A stretch of 61,985 bases of DNA, taken from NCBI GenBank assembly GCA_017449675.1, contig JAFTFG010000013.1:1-61985 (forward strand). The letters run 5' to 3'. Position numbers and translations under genes: made by a program. Position 1 is the stretch's first letter, and each line of letters begins with the position of its first letter. Of this stretch, positions 24,031-33,880 are shown piece by piece. This DNA is from Prevotella sp. (GTDB lineage Bacteria > Bacteroidota > Bacteroidia > Bacteroidales > Bacteroidaceae). The notes beneath the pieces were generated by a model. That model ran no database searches. It saw nothing but the letters and a program-made list of their open reading frames with translations, and was not told the DNA's origin.

Positions 24031-25615
24031 ATTGTGTAACCTTTACGTCACTGATGGTGATGGAGCCACCGTAGTTATTGATACTCCAACAGTTCTTCTG
24101 GATACCATAGATACGGTTGGTATAGGCACATACATCATTGATATACATGACCATCACGGAGTTGTCTGTATAGATGTCGATATGGTAGGTGTTATCAGCA
24201 GGACGCTGGAAGTTATAGCCATCGATACCCTCAATGAAGCCCTTTCCTTCCTCGCCTTCCTGTTCGAAGTTCACCTTGCGTCCGTCTTCCCACTCAGGAT
24301 TCACCACCATGGTATAATATTGCTTGGAGTCGGTGCCACGTACCAGTGAGATACCGAACTTATCCCAGTTATTGCCGGTCTTGATGGTCATTGACAGGTG
24401 GTTATGGGTTCCCAAGCGGTTGTAGAGCACATAAGCGTCATCGCCGGAGAGCGTACCGCCATGATAGCCGTTGCTTGCCATCACAGAAACCGTCTGCTCC
24501 TTATTATACTTAGCGGCAAAGGCAGGGACCTCACCTAGGGTCAGTGTCCCATCGGCGTGTTGGATGACTTTGTGGCATACCAATGCGCCAGACCAGTTGG
24601 GCTCATTGCCTTTACCGCCGCCCACATTGATATTCTTCTCATGAATGGTAGAGCCAGTACGGAAGGGACACCAGCCCCAGATATAACGGTCTGCTCCGTT
24701 GGAGGCAGTCTTACCAGCATAGAAGCCACGACTGTCGAGGACACCATCATGGCTGTCGGGCCAATTGGCATCAGGTTTGTCGAAACAAGCCTTTAGCCCA
24801 TCCCAAGAGGAGGCTTTCATGTATTTCACCTTACGGCTAAAGTTATCCTTATATCCCTCGCTATAAATCATATACCAATAATCGCCCATCTTGAAGATGT
24901 CAGGACATTCGCACATACGATCCCATACCATATTGAATGACCCTGCGTGGCTCCATGTCTTCAGGTCGCTGGAGGTGAACTCTGCGAACTTCAGGTTGCT
25001 GGAGATGACCATATGCCACAGACCATCATTGGTCTGGAATACCTGTGGGTCACGGAAGTCTGTAGGTGAGTAGCCGTAGTCCGTACCTTTTAAGGTCCAC
25101 TCATTGTCCTTTGTCCATGTCTTGAAGTCCGTGGAGGTAGCGCGCATCACCACCTCGCGGTTAGGCAACAGCACGTTATAGCCTGTATAATAGATGTAAT
25201 AGAGTCCGTCCTTCTCGTTGTAGACAGCACATCCAGTACCCAACGAGGCATCTTGTAGGGCTGTTGAGGCACCCACGGGCAGGATCTCGCCCAGAGGCTC
25301 ATAGGTGGCACCGTCCTTGGTGGCAACGCCCCAGTAGGGATGATAGCATGGTCCGTTGTTGTCATACTCTTGCAGGTAAAGCACCTTGAAGTCGCCTGCT
25401 TTCTGATCGTAGAAAGGCATGGGGTCGCCACAGCGTCCGATGGCAGGAGTATAATAGGTGAGGAATCCCTTCTCGTCCGCAGAGTTGAAGAAAGTTGCGG
25501 TACCTGTCCAGTCCTTTTCGGGGTCGGGACCAAAATTGTCGTCGCTGCATGCCGTCAGCGAGAGTGCTGACAGCATGAGGGCGATCGTGGAATATATCAG
25601 GTTCTTCATAATCAT
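24026..25615 (-). CDS. Surface GH32-like lipoprotein (putative endo-fructanase)
   Basis: The 529-residue protein has a lipoprotein signal (ALSLTACSDD, Cys23). Its propeller shows RCGDPMPFYD (Asp64), TDFRDPQVF (Asp189) and MCECPDIFK (Glu236), the three positions of a GH32 active site, although the usual WMNDPNG is replaced by RCGDPMP. The last ~170 residues form a lectin-like beta-sandwich. By position it corresponds to the surface endo-levanase of the Bacteroides thetaiotaomicron fructan locus (BT1760). It overlaps the DUF4960 gene by one base. Function as a surface fructan-cleaving enzyme is inferred. Confidence 0.8.
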   Translation of the reverse strand: MIMKNLIYSTIALMLSALSLTACSDDNFGPDPEKDWTGTATFFNSADEKGFLTYYTPAIGRCGDPMPFYDQKAGDFKVLYLQEYDNNGPCYHPYWGVATKDGATYEPLGEILPVGASTALQDASLGTGCAVYNEKDGLYYIYYTGYNVLLPNREVVMRATSTDFKTWTKDNEWTLKGTDYGYSPTDFRDPQVFQTNDGLWHMVISSNLKFAEFTSSDLKTWSHAGSFNMVWDRMCECPDIFKMGDYWYMIYSEGYKDNFSRKVKYMKASSWDGLKACFDKPDANWPDSHDGVLDSRGFYAGKTASNGADRYIWGWCPFRTGSTIHEKNINVGGGKGNEPNWSGALVCHKVIQHADGTLTLGEVPAFAAKYNKEQTVSVMASNGYHGGTLSGDDAYVLYNRLGTHNHLSMTIKTGNNWDKFGISLVRGTDSKQYYTMVVNPEWEDGRKVNFEQEGEEGKGFIEGIDGYNFQRPADNTYHIDIYTDNSVMVMYINDVCAYTNRIYGIQKNCWSINNYGGSITISDVKVTQY

Positions 25616-27012
25616 TATTTCGTTAAGTAATTGAATGCGTTCTGAGTCATTATCTCAATGTTCTTGTGGAACTTCTCGGTATAGCCGGCCTCGAAGGTGT
25701 AGGAGTACCAGTCGTAGCAGCCTGAGCCGATACAGATGATGCCACCCTTACCGTCGTGGGCAGGATACTCCCAGGCGACAACGGCACCGTCGCCGCCGAC
25801 ACCGAGAATCTTTCCACCTGTGCGGGTTTCCCATGCGGCATGGTCGTTATAGCCGCCCCAGTCGGTACCAATATGGTATTGTGCCGTAGAGTTGGTGATA
25901 TGATAGCCGGCATCCGTGCAGTAAACCTCCTGTGGATTGTCACCCTGTACCAGTCCCTGATAGAAAGGATGGTCGTTCATGCCGTCGAAAATGCGGAAAC
26001 TCCAAGGACCGCCGCACAGTTCTGCCTTGTCCTCATCCTGTCCCCAGCAGTTATTGGGAGTCGTCCATTCATCATCACCTGTCACTCCGATGAATGAAGG
26101 CAGGTTGGTGGCATAGCGTGTCAGGAACAGTGCACCGCCGTTTTCATAGAACTGGCGCAACTCATTCTTTGTATCCAGTGCGTCTGTCGCTTTGGCGGCG
26201 AACACATCATGTCCATCGACACCGCCGTCCACATGCCAGTGCCACCAGATGACCTTACACTCTGAGAGGTCGAGGGTTCCGGCACGTAAGTCGGCGAAGG
26301 AAGCATAGAGCGATCCCTCCATATTGCCCAGCATCCACTGGCAAGCCTCTTTCGCCTCTGCGTCGAGGTCGTTCATGGTGGCTGCGGAGCCGATGAAGAG
26401 TGCCTTAGGCTTATTGATAGAGACAACCGTCACCGTATAAGTACTCTCTGCCGTATTGTTGGTCACGGTATAAGTGACAGGATTCGTGAAGTCCTGGGCG
26501 ACACCAGAGGCAGGGCTGACCGTTGCGTTGGCACTATAGGTAATCGTAGGCACCAGGTTGGTGATATCGACAGTGGCAGGTACATAGACGGTGATGATCT
26601 TTGCCTCCAGATCGATGCTGCCCGTATAGATGTCATTGATGACAAACTGGGTGATGCGTGCCTCGTCACGGAGTACGCTCAGGGTCCAGTCAAGATAGGT
26701 GTCACCATTGGTTACATGCAGCACCTTGGCGGCATCCATGTTCAAGGTCTCTCCCAGCCGGATGTTACAGTCGGTGCCATTGGAGACACTGAGAGCCGTC
26801 ACCTTCATCGCTGATGTCTCATAGACCTCAGGGAGTCGTACGATGATACTACGTGAGGTAAGGTCTATCGTTCCCTCGTAATTATCCAGTGCGATAGACT
26901 CAATCATACAGTCGCCATCCAGTCGCAGGTCGCTGGTATGATCGTCGGAGCAAGCCATAAGGCTGAGGACGAGGGCTATGGCACCTATGATACTAAATAT
27001 TTTCGTTTTCAT
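25615..27012 (-). CDS. DUF4960 surface lipoprotein (SusE-position fructan-binding protein)
   Basis: The 465-residue protein has a lipoprotein signal (VLSLMACSDD, Cys21). Two Ig-like DUF5018-type repeats follow (ITQFVINDIYTGSIDLEAKI and VTYTVTNNTAESTYTVTVVS). The DUF4960 domain starts around 205 with KPKALFIGSAATMNDLD and includes VIWWHWHVDGG, GGALFLTRYA and GDGAVVAWEYPAHDGKGG, resembling a glutamine-amidotransferase-like fold without an obvious catalytic triad. DUF4960 proteins sit in fructan loci (BT1761-like) and are thought to bind the polymer. A paralog is at 35587-37131. Confidence 0.85.
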   Translation of the reverse strand: MKTKIFSIIGAIALVLSLMACSDDHTSDLRLDGDCMIESIALDNYEGTIDLTSRSIIVRLPEVYETSAMKVTALSVSNGTDCNIRLGETLNMDAAKVLHVTNGDTYLDWTLSVLRDEARITQFVINDIYTGSIDLEAKIITVYVPATVDITNLVPTITYSANATVSPASGVAQDFTNPVTYTVTNNTAESTYTVTVVSINKPKALFIGSAATMNDLDAEAKEACQWMLGNMEGSLYASFADLRAGTLDLSECKVIWWHWHVDGGVDGHDVFAAKATDALDTKNELRQFYENGGALFLTRYATNLPSFIGVTGDDEWTTPNNCWGQDEDKAELCGGPWSFRIFDGMNDHPFYQGLVQGDNPQEVYCTDAGYHITNSTAQYHIGTDWGGYNDHAAWETRTGGKILGVGGDGAVVAWEYPAHDGKGGIICIGSGCYDWYSYTFEAGYTEKFHKNIEIMTQNAFNYLTK

Positions 27013-27032
27013 GACTTTCTTGTATTTATTGT

Positions 27033-28754
27033 TTACCAGTTACCGATATTCTGTGTGTAGTGACCGTTAGAGGCAGAGATCTGGCTGAATGGAATAGGCA
27101 GATACTCATCCTTGTTAGCGGTGAAGTGGGCATCGCTGTAGATAGCGCAGTTGTCAATCTCCTCCGCATAGTATTTGTTCAGCACGCTAGCAGCGTCACC
27201 CCAGCGGACGAGGTCGAAGAAGCGCTCACACTCCATACCCAGTTCCAGTCGGCGTTCCATCTTCACGATCTTCAGGGTCTCCTCCTTGGAGTAGTTGCCT
27301 TTGTAGTTGGTGATATAGAACTTCACACCAAAAGCGGAAGGATAACTTGAGATCATCTGGGTACTGGATGCCGCACGGGAACGGATCTGGTTCACCAGAC
27401 TGATTGCCTGATCGGTTTGCCCCAACTGGGCATATGCCTCGGCACGCATCAGCAACACATCGGCATAGCGGAATACGATACGGTTCATGGAACTGGCCCA
27501 GTAGGAGCCCTTGATCAGATACTGGTCGATGAGGGCAGGGTCTACATTCTGCTTCAGCGACACGTTATAGCCGTACAAGCCATTGGAACGGCTCCAGATA
27601 CTGGTCTTCTCCATCATGAAGTTCTTGTTGAACATATAGGGAAGACCTGGAATGCCGACAGTCAGGAACAGACGTGGGTCCGCATTGTCACTGGCGATAT
27701 CATAGTCCTTGCTGTTGAATGTGTCGAGGAAAGGTAAACCGTCATCACCAGTACGATAAGCATTTACCAGATTCTGTGAAGGCTTGTAGAAGTCACAACC
27801 ACCATCCGTGGCTCCTGGGATATTGGGGGGAATCAGTCCGTAACTCCAGTTCAGGTTACCATAGGTGGAGCCGTCGTTACGTGAATACTGGATAGCCCAC
27901 AGGCTCTCCTTGCCATTCTCATACTGCTCCTCTGGACGGAAGTTGTTGTGAATGTCGTTCTCCAGTCCATAGTTCGTATATAGTCTCGGATCAGTAAACT
28001 CAATCACTTTCTCCAACTCTGCTTGATTGACAGAGGTCACCTGATTACTCTTCGCATCGTCCTGACGATATGCCTTATAGAGATATACCTTGGCGAGGAA
28101 AGCGGCAGCGGAAGCCTTGGTGGGACGTCCTTTGTCCTCCTGTGTCACGGGCAAGGTGTTGTATGCCTCTATCAGGTCATCGATAATCAGTTGCCATCCC
28201 TCGTCATTCGTATATTCCGTATTCGAGAGTTCGTTGTACTCGTCGTAGGTCATGCTCTCATTGATGACAAAAGGAATGTTCTTGAACAGGCGCTTGAGCA
28301 GGAAGTGTCCGTAGGCACGGAGGAACTTCATCTCGGCAAGACGCTGTTGCTTCATGTTGTACTCACTCTCGTTAAGCAGGGCTATCGCACTGTTGACACG
28401 TGAGAGACTGTTATACAGACGTGCCCAGATGTCGTTAAGATTCCAGTTGGTGGTCAATACACCTTGTTGAATCTCTAACTGATGGAACACATCACCGTCG
28501 CTGGTGCCATTACCGCCTTTATAGGCATCGTCAGAGCGTACGTCAAAATTCCACATAGAGAAAGAGGAGTTGATGTCCTCGGCAGTGGTGAAGATAGCAT
28601 AGGCAGACACCACCATTGCCTCGGCATTCTCTGGAGTCTTTACCTGCTCGTCGCTGAGGGTAGCCTGTGGGGTGTGCTCATCCAGGAAACTATCGCAGGC
28701 AGTGAAGCCGCAAGCGACACTGATAGCACAGATTATATTGAATATCTTTTTCAT
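27033..28754 (-). CDS. SusD family glycan-binding lipoprotein 1
   Basis: The 573-residue protein starts with a lipoprotein signal (GFTACDSF, Cys20) and the SusD N-terminal pattern LDEHTPQATLSDEQV. Later come the TPR region (RLAEMKFLRAYGHFLLKRLF), RYADVLLMRAEAYAQLG and the C-terminal ERRLELGMECERFFDLVRWG, all typical of RagB/SusD. It caps the SusC transporter on the cell surface and binds the fructan. It starts 12 nt after susC1. The paralog is at 37168-38883. Confidence 0.95.
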   Translation of the reverse strand: MKKIFNIICAISVACGFTACDSFLDEHTPQATLSDEQVKTPENAEAMVVSAYAIFTTAEDINSSFSMWNFDVRSDDAYKGGNGTSDGDVFHQLEIQQGVLTTNWNLNDIWARLYNSLSRVNSAIALLNESEYNMKQQRLAEMKFLRAYGHFLLKRLFKNIPFVINESMTYDEYNELSNTEYTNDEGWQLIIDDLIEAYNTLPVTQEDKGRPTKASAAAFLAKVYLYKAYRQDDAKSNQVTSVNQAELEKVIEFTDPRLYTNYGLENDIHNNFRPEEQYENGKESLWAIQYSRNDGSTYGNLNWSYGLIPPNIPGATDGGCDFYKPSQNLVNAYRTGDDGLPFLDTFNSKDYDIASDNADPRLFLTVGIPGLPYMFNKNFMMEKTSIWSRSNGLYGYNVSLKQNVDPALIDQYLIKGSYWASSMNRIVFRYADVLLMRAEAYAQLGQTDQAISLVNQIRSRAASSTQMISSYPSAFGVKFYITNYKGNYSKEETLKIVKMERRLELGMECERFFDLVRWGDAASVLNKYYAEEIDNCAIYSDAHFTANKDEYLPIPFSQISASNGHYTQNIGNW

Positions 28755-28766
28755 GATTGCTATGAT

Positions 28767-31700
28767 TTAGAATGAAACATTGAGACCAAATGTCATGTTG
28801 AGAGGTATGGGATAGCCGAAGTTGGCATTCTCAGGGTCTACGCCTGTGAAGTTCTTGCTCTTGATCGTCAACAGGTTCTGAGCGGAGAGATACATGCGGA
28901 CTTTTGAGAGATGGATTTTCTCACAAAGGCTCTTGGGGAGGTTGTACCCCAACTGGATGGTACGCAACTTGGCATAGGAGCCGTTCTCTACGAAATAGGT
29001 GGAGACACGTTTCTCGTTGTTGTTGTCCATGGTGCTGACAGCAGGAATATTAGACCCTTGATTAGCGGGACTCCAAGCATTGAGCAGACGACGACCTTTG
29101 TTCAGGTTGGTGATGTTCAGACCACTCCAGAGGTCAGTCTCTTTCTTCAGGTCGCTGATGACATCAACACCCTGTACACCCTGCCAGAACATGGTGAAAT
29201 CAAAGTCCTTGTATTGCAGGTAGATGTTCAGACCCCATGTAAAGTCGGGCACTGGTGAGTAAATCCAATCCTGGTCTTTCTCATTGATAATGCCGTCGTT
29301 GTTCAAGTCCTTCCAACGGATACGTCCCAGTCCGGCACCATTCTGGGTGGCATGGTTGTCAATCTCTGCCTGGCTCTTGAAGATGCCATCATAGACATAG
29401 CCGACCTGTGCGCCCATCGGATGACCTATCACGCTCTTCACGCCGTTGCCTCCAAAGGTACCGTTTGCCGCGATGGTCTCAGGAATCTTTGTAATCTCGT
29501 TACGATAGGTACCGATATTACCTGTGATATCATAAGAGACCTTACCGATCTCACCACGATAGCCAATATTGAATTCAACACCCTTGTTCAGCATCTCACC
29601 GGCATTGATCCACTGGCTGGAGCCCTCGCCCATCACACCAATACCCGGCATGTAGACCAGGATATCCTTGGTCTTCTTATAATACCACTCAAAGGAGCCG
29701 TAGAGGGCATTGCGGAAGAGACCGAAGTCCAGACCGAGGTTGGTCTGAGTCGTTGTCTCCCATTTCAGGTCATCATTACCTAACTGGTCGCGTTTGAAGC
29801 CACTGGCAAGTTGCTGTCCGCCATTTGTGCCAGCGATGTCATAACTCGTACCATAACTCTGTCCACCGAAGCCTGCCTCGCCATAGTTGCTCACATAAAG
29901 TGTATAACGGGCGATATTGGAGATCTCCTGGTTACCCGTCTGTCCCCATGAGGCACGCAGTTTCAGGTTGTCAATCCAGGAGATGTTCTTCATGAAGTTC
30001 TCTTGGTTGATACGCCAACCAGCGGAAATAGAGGGGAAGGTACCATAGCGGCTGTTCTTTCCGAAACGGCTGGATCCGTCACGACGAAGGGTCAGACTTG
30101 CCATATACTTGTCGTCATAGGTGTAGTTCAACTTTCCGAAGAAAGACACCAGGGTATAGCCCTCACCGGCACCGTATGCCTCAGCCTCGCCAACAGCGGC
30201 GTTAGGCCACATATAGTCAGTATTCAGTACGGCGAAGTCATATGCCTTGCCGCTGAACCACTTGTCGTCCTCACGGTTAATCTCCATACCAATCATGGCA
30301 TCACCACGGTGCTTGCCTTTCTCCAGATTGTAGGTGGCGATAGCGTTCCACATCCACTTAGTCCAGTGTTCCTGTTTAGCCTCTACGCCATTGATAGGAT
30401 TGGCAACGGTACCCTCGGTGATAGGATACTGGAAAATACGCTGCTCTTTCTGGCTATAGTCAATACCAAAGGTGGTCTTGATGTTGAAGTCCTTGAAAGG
30501 ATTGACATTCACATAAGCATCACCGAACATACGCCAATAGGTATAGCGGTTGTCGCTGTTACGGTCGAGACGAGCCACAGGATTCTCACGGTCAGGATAG
30601 CCGCCTACGGGACCAGCATAGTCACCATAAATAGTACGGATAGGCAGGGAGGGATTGAACTGTAGCACATTCTCCAGGAAGCCACCGGGAGCCTGTACCT
30701 CACTGGTGCGGTTGACGGTGAGGTGCTCTCCAACGGTTATCACGTTGTGATCCTTGATCTTCAGGAGTTTGAACTCCGTATTGATACGAGCGGATAGACG
30801 GTTGAAGTCAGACTGCTTGATAATACCCTTATTGTTATAGTAACCCAGAGAGAAGAAAGAGGAACTCTTTTCGGAACCGCTGCTTAGCGATACGTTATAC
30901 TGCTGTACCAGTCCTGTGCGGGTCGTCTCCTTGAACCAGTCGGTATCGGCGGCAGGTGTTGTCCCTGCGGCATCCAGATACTTGCTCATGGTGATGGCGT
31001 TGAGAACGGGAGTCCCCTGTGCGTTGTAACTCCAGTCATAGTTGTATCCCAGTCCATTCATATTGGGATCCAGTCCGTCGTTCACATAGCCTTGCCACAT
31101 CACCTGCCCGAACTCCTTGGCATTCAGCACCTCCATCTTATGGGCATAGGTCTGTACCGACAGACTGGCATCGAAGTCAATCTTAATCTTGCCATCCTTA
31201 CCCTTCTTCGTGGTGATGATAATAACACCATTGGCAGCACGGCTACCGTAGATGGAGGCAGAAGCGGCATCCTTCAATACCTGAATCGACTCGATGTCGT
31301 TGCCATTCAACTCATGCATACCAGCCTTGGTGGGTACACCGTCAATGATGTAGAGCGGGTCATTGTTGTTGAGTGTGCCGATACCACGGATTCGGACGGT
31401 AGCGGAACCCGAGGGAGAGCCATCGGCTGAGATATTCATACCTGGGACACGACCCTGCATTGCCTTAATCGGGTTGTTCTCGTTCTGCTTGGCAAGTTCG
31501 CTGACGCTGACTACAGACACAGCACCTGTCAAGTCTGCCTTACGTTGGGTGGTGTAGCCTGTCACCACCACCTCGTTCAGTGCCAGTGCGTCATCTTGCA
31601 AAGTCACTTTCATACCATTAGCGGCAGGCATCTCTACGGTCTGGTAGCCGATAAAGGAGAATACCAGTGTCTTACCAGTACTCACTTTCAACGTGAAATT

Positions 31701-31871
31701 ACCGTCGAAATCGGTTACAGTACCATTTGATGTCCCTTTTTCCATCACTGTGGCACCGATGACGGGCTCGCCCGTCTGGTCGGTGACATTTCCTGTGATT
31801 GTCTCTTGCGCGTACATTATTGTACTAAGCAGCAAGGTGAGGAAACTTAAAATGAATCTTTTTGCTTTCAT
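28767..31871 (-). CDS. SusC family TonB-dependent transporter 1
   Basis: The 1034-residue protein has a signal peptide, a CarboxypepD_reg-like domain (ITGNVTDQTGEPVIGATVME, about 24-105), the plug with GTLNNNDPLYIIDGVPTK and IQVLKDAASASIYGSRAANG, and a 22-strand barrel ending GLNVSF. It imports oligofructans across the outer membrane using TonB. It heads the operon SusC1-SusD1-DUF4960-GH32 and is preceded by a conserved bipartite operator. Paralog at 38933-42037 is the same length with a near-identical plug DNA segment. Confidence 0.96.
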   Translation of the reverse strand: MKAKRFILSFLTLLLSTIMYAQETITGNVTDQTGEPVIGATVMEKGTSNGTVTDFDGNFTLKVSTGKTLVFSFIGYQTVEMPAANGMKVTLQDDALALNEVVVTGYTTQRKADLTGAVSVVSVSELAKQNENNPIKAMQGRVPGMNISADGSPSGSATVRIRGIGTLNNNDPLYIIDGVPTKAGMHELNGNDIESIQVLKDAASASIYGSRAANGVIIITTKKGKDGKIKIDFDASLSVQTYAHKMEVLNAKEFGQVMWQGYVNDGLDPNMNGLGYNYDWSYNAQGTPVLNAITMSKYLDAAGTTPAADTDWFKETTRTGLVQQYNVSLSSGSEKSSSFFSLGYYNNKGIIKQSDFNRLSARINTEFKLLKIKDHNVITVGEHLTVNRTSEVQAPGGFLENVLQFNPSLPIRTIYGDYAGPVGGYPDRENPVARLDRNSDNRYTYWRMFGDAYVNVNPFKDFNIKTTFGIDYSQKEQRIFQYPITEGTVANPINGVEAKQEHWTKWMWNAIATYNLEKGKHRGDAMIGMEINREDDKWFSGKAYDFAVLNTDYMWPNAAVGEAEAYGAGEGYTLVSFFGKLNYTYDDKYMASLTLRRDGSSRFGKNSRYGTFPSISAGWRINQENFMKNISWIDNLKLRASWGQTGNQEISNIARYTLYVSNYGEAGFGGQSYGTSYDIAGTNGGQQLASGFKRDQLGNDDLKWETTTQTNLGLDFGLFRNALYGSFEWYYKKTKDILVYMPGIGVMGEGSSQWINAGEMLNKGVEFNIGYRGEIGKVSYDITGNIGTYRNEITKIPETIAANGTFGGNGVKSVIGHPMGAQVGYVYDGIFKSQAEIDNHATQNGAGLGRIRWKDLNNDGIINEKDQDWIYSPVPDFTWGLNIYLQYKDFDFTMFWQGVQGVDVISDLKKETDLWSGLNITNLNKGRRLLNAWSPANQGSNIPAVSTMDNNNEKRVSTYFVENGSYAKLRTIQLGYNLPKSLCEKIHLSKVRMYLSAQNLLTIKSKNFTGVDPENANFGYPIPLNMTFGLNVSF

Positions 31872-31914
31872 TTCTTGTTGTTTGTTTGGTTAGTACTCTT
31901 GTTAATTACTGACG

Positions 31915-31992
31915 CAAAAGTACTATTAAAGTGGCCGAACGACTAAAAAGAATCGTTCAGCCACTAATAATTATGTTTCATGGAACAAATGT
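31915..31992 (-). promoter_or_regulatory. Promoter and bipartite operator of the SusC1 operon
   Basis: TACTTTTG (31915-31922, minus strand) is the -7 box. At exactly 29 nt lies ATCGTTCAGCCACTAA (31952-31967) and at 52 nt GTTTCATGGAACAAATGTTG (31975-31994). The proximal site is embedded in an imperfect palindrome (GTGGCCGAACGA with TCGTTCAGCCAC, 31931-31964). The distal site begins 5 nt from the end of the regulator gene. Confidence 0.8.
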
Positions 31993-31998
31993 TGACTA

Positions 31999-33603
31999 TT
32001 ATGTCAGATTTGTTTGCTCCCGTAATTCTGTGGGATATTTGCCATACTGCTCCCGGAAACATTTCGAGAAATAGGCTGGTGTGTTAAATCCTACCTCGAA
32101 GGCAATCTCCTGAACGGTCTTCGTGGTGGTGGAAAGTAGTATGTAACCTTGCTGAAGTCGTATCTTTCGGAGTAATTCCACAGGTGATAGTCCTGTGATA
32201 GCCTTTACTTTGCGGTATAGTTGCACACGACTCAAACCCATCGTCTCGCCTAAGTCTTCCATTTTCAGGTTGGGGTTTGCCATGTTTTGACGGATAGCCT
32301 CATTCAGGGTCTCTGCGAAAATGGTGTCTTGCGAGCGAACAGGTGGCAGTTGTTCCTGAGGCATCTCAAATACTTGGCGCAGGGTGCGGTTGTCTGCGTT
32401 GGTGTAGAACAGGGTCTCTTCCTCATTTAATGCCTGTCGTTGCTTAATCGTCTTACGTGTCTGGATATAAGCACGCCAGATCATGATAACAGCCACGATG
32501 AGCAGGACTATACACAGGAAACTGCCCATCAGAACTTTATGTTGTGTGTTGTAAAGACCGAAATAGGCTTCCAGTTTGTCATGTATTGTCACCATATGAT
32601 CGTTCTGCCTCATCAACTCTACCGATTCTGTAGTTACTAAATCAACATTGTCGGGTGTGACCACAAAGCCAAGCATCGGGTTTTCACGTTCATAGGGCTT
32701 GCCGCTCAGGATATCAATAGCAAGCCTGATGATCTTTTCACCGTGGGTGGGATAATAATAGGTTCCCACTTGATGACCTAACTGCACATACTCCAATCCC
32801 TCATTAGGCATACCGTCAATGCCCAGAATCTTAATATGCCCCTCGACATCCTGTTCGACGACTGCTTTATAGACACCAGTAGCCATGCCGTCGTTGTGGC
32901 AGAAGACAAAGGTGTAGTCCAGCCGTTCGGTATCCGTCTGGCGGAGCGAGTCGATCAGTTCGGAGACAATGTGGCAAGAACTGTCGCTTGACCAGTCACT
33001 TTGCCGGCAGACATACTCTACCTCGGGAAGTTCTTTCATTGCCTTCTTGAAACCTTGATGACGCTCTAAGGCAGGAGTACTTTTCATGTCACCGGTAATC
33101 TCCATCACCAACGGTTTCTTGCGCATAGGCTCCTGTTTCTTGTCTCTGACTATCGAGGCGATATATTGTCCTACTATATAACCTGCTTCGACATTGTTGC
33201 CACCGATGAATGCTGTATAGTCAGCACTGGTCTTGCGATCGAAACTGACAACAGGAATACCTTCTTTAAGTACCCGTGCGATGGCCTCGTTGATGACTTG
33301 CGTGTCCTCGTAGGGGGCTACAACCATTAAGTCGATGCCTGTCTGTGCCAGACTATCTATCTGATGCGCCTGCAGATTGGGGTCGTCAAACGAATTGGCA
33401 ATGCTTACCTTGACATCGTGCTCGTACAGATGCTGGGCAGCAAGCATCTCCTGATTCACTTTCTCACGCCAGGGTCCTTTAGAACATTGCGCTACACCGA
33501 TTTTGTAGGTCTGCTTACTCTCTGTACAGGAGAATAGAGTCACCAGACCTATTACTAATAGAACGAATATTTTAATTTTCTTCATGGTTGTTATTAGTTT
33601 CAT
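31999..33603 (-). CDS. Kinase-less membrane regulator 1: sugar-binding domain, TM helix, AraC domain
   Basis: The 534-residue protein (start MKLITTMKKI; the second Met at 7 is also possible) has an N-terminal hydrophobic segment with a lipobox-like LFSC26. A LacI/RbsB-type periplasmic binding domain follows (about 33-330: YKIGVAQCSKGPWREKVN, VMEITGDMKSTPALERHQGF, ILGIDGMPNEG). A single membrane helix (about 357-377) leads to a cytoplasmic AraC domain (425-525: GLSRVQLYRKVKAITGLSP, VQEIAFEVGFNTPAYFSKCF). Hybrid two-component regulators such as BT1754 have the same ends but kinase and receiver domains between; here these are absent, so fructose binding must be signalled directly. Confidence 0.9.
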   Translation of the reverse strand: MKLITTMKKIKIFVLLVIGLVTLFSCTESKQTYKIGVAQCSKGPWREKVNQEMLAAQHLYEHDVKVSIANSFDDPNLQAHQIDSLAQTGIDLMVVAPYEDTQVINEAIARVLKEGIPVVSFDRKTSADYTAFIGGNNVEAGYIVGQYIASIVRDKKQEPMRKKPLVMEITGDMKSTPALERHQGFKKAMKELPEVEYVCRQSDWSSDSSCHIVSELIDSLRQTDTERLDYTFVFCHNDGMATGVYKAVVEQDVEGHIKILGIDGMPNEGLEYVQLGHQVGTYYYPTHGEKIIRLAIDILSGKPYERENPMLGFVVTPDNVDLVTTESVELMRQNDHMVTIHDKLEAYFGLYNTQHKVLMGSFLCIVLLIVAVIMIWRAYIQTRKTIKQRQALNEEETLFYTNADNRTLRQVFEMPQEQLPPVRSQDTIFAETLNEAIRQNMANPNLKMEDLGETMGLSRVQLYRKVKAITGLSPVELLRKIRLQQGYILLSTTTKTVQEIAFEVGFNTPAYFSKCFREQYGKYPTELREQTNLT

Positions 33604-33615
33604 ATCTTTTCATTG

Positions 33616-33623
33616 CAAAGATA
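33616..33623 (-). promoter_or_regulatory. -7 box for regulator 1
   Basis: TATCTTTG on the minus strand, 12 nt upstream of the first ATG. It lacks the fructan operator, so the regulator is probably constitutive. Confidence 0.5.
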
Positions 33624-33724
33624 GGGATAAATGTTGAATTCCCCAAATAAAAGGTCAAAAACCCTGTCCATGAACCTATACGGGACATGGGCAGAGTTCA
33701 TAAGGATGTGATTTGATACCTTCT

Positions 33725-33880
33725 TTATAAAGGGAGAAGATCGTCATTTTCGAACTCACGGGAGTTGAAACCGCCAGGGAACTCACCTCCAACAATTTCT
33801 ACGTTTGCTGATGCAGCCAAAAAATATTGTGTCTCAAAGGAGAATAATTCAGTCTTTGGCTTTTGATATTGTTTCTTCAT
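33725..33880 (-). CDS. 51-residue peptide, translationally coupled to the secreted protein
   Basis: The ATG at 33880 overlaps the TGA of the secreted protein (ATGA). The product starts MKKQYQKPKTELFSFETQYF, continues LAASANVEIVGGEFPGGFNS and ends REFENDDLLPL. The opening (MKKxYxxPxxE, then LAAS) is a pattern I recall in many small unannotated Bacteroidales proteins, with a Gly/acidic C-terminus. No membrane helix or enzyme motif. It may be a secreted or regulatory peptide of the fructan regulon. The frame is too short for many gene finders. Confidence 0.7.
   Translation of the reverse strand: MKKQYQKPKTELFSFETQYFLAASANVEIVGGEFPGGFNSREFENDDLLPL

Noticed and set aside
30003-30665. 220-residue plus-strand frame
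   Set aside because: Antisense of SusC1.
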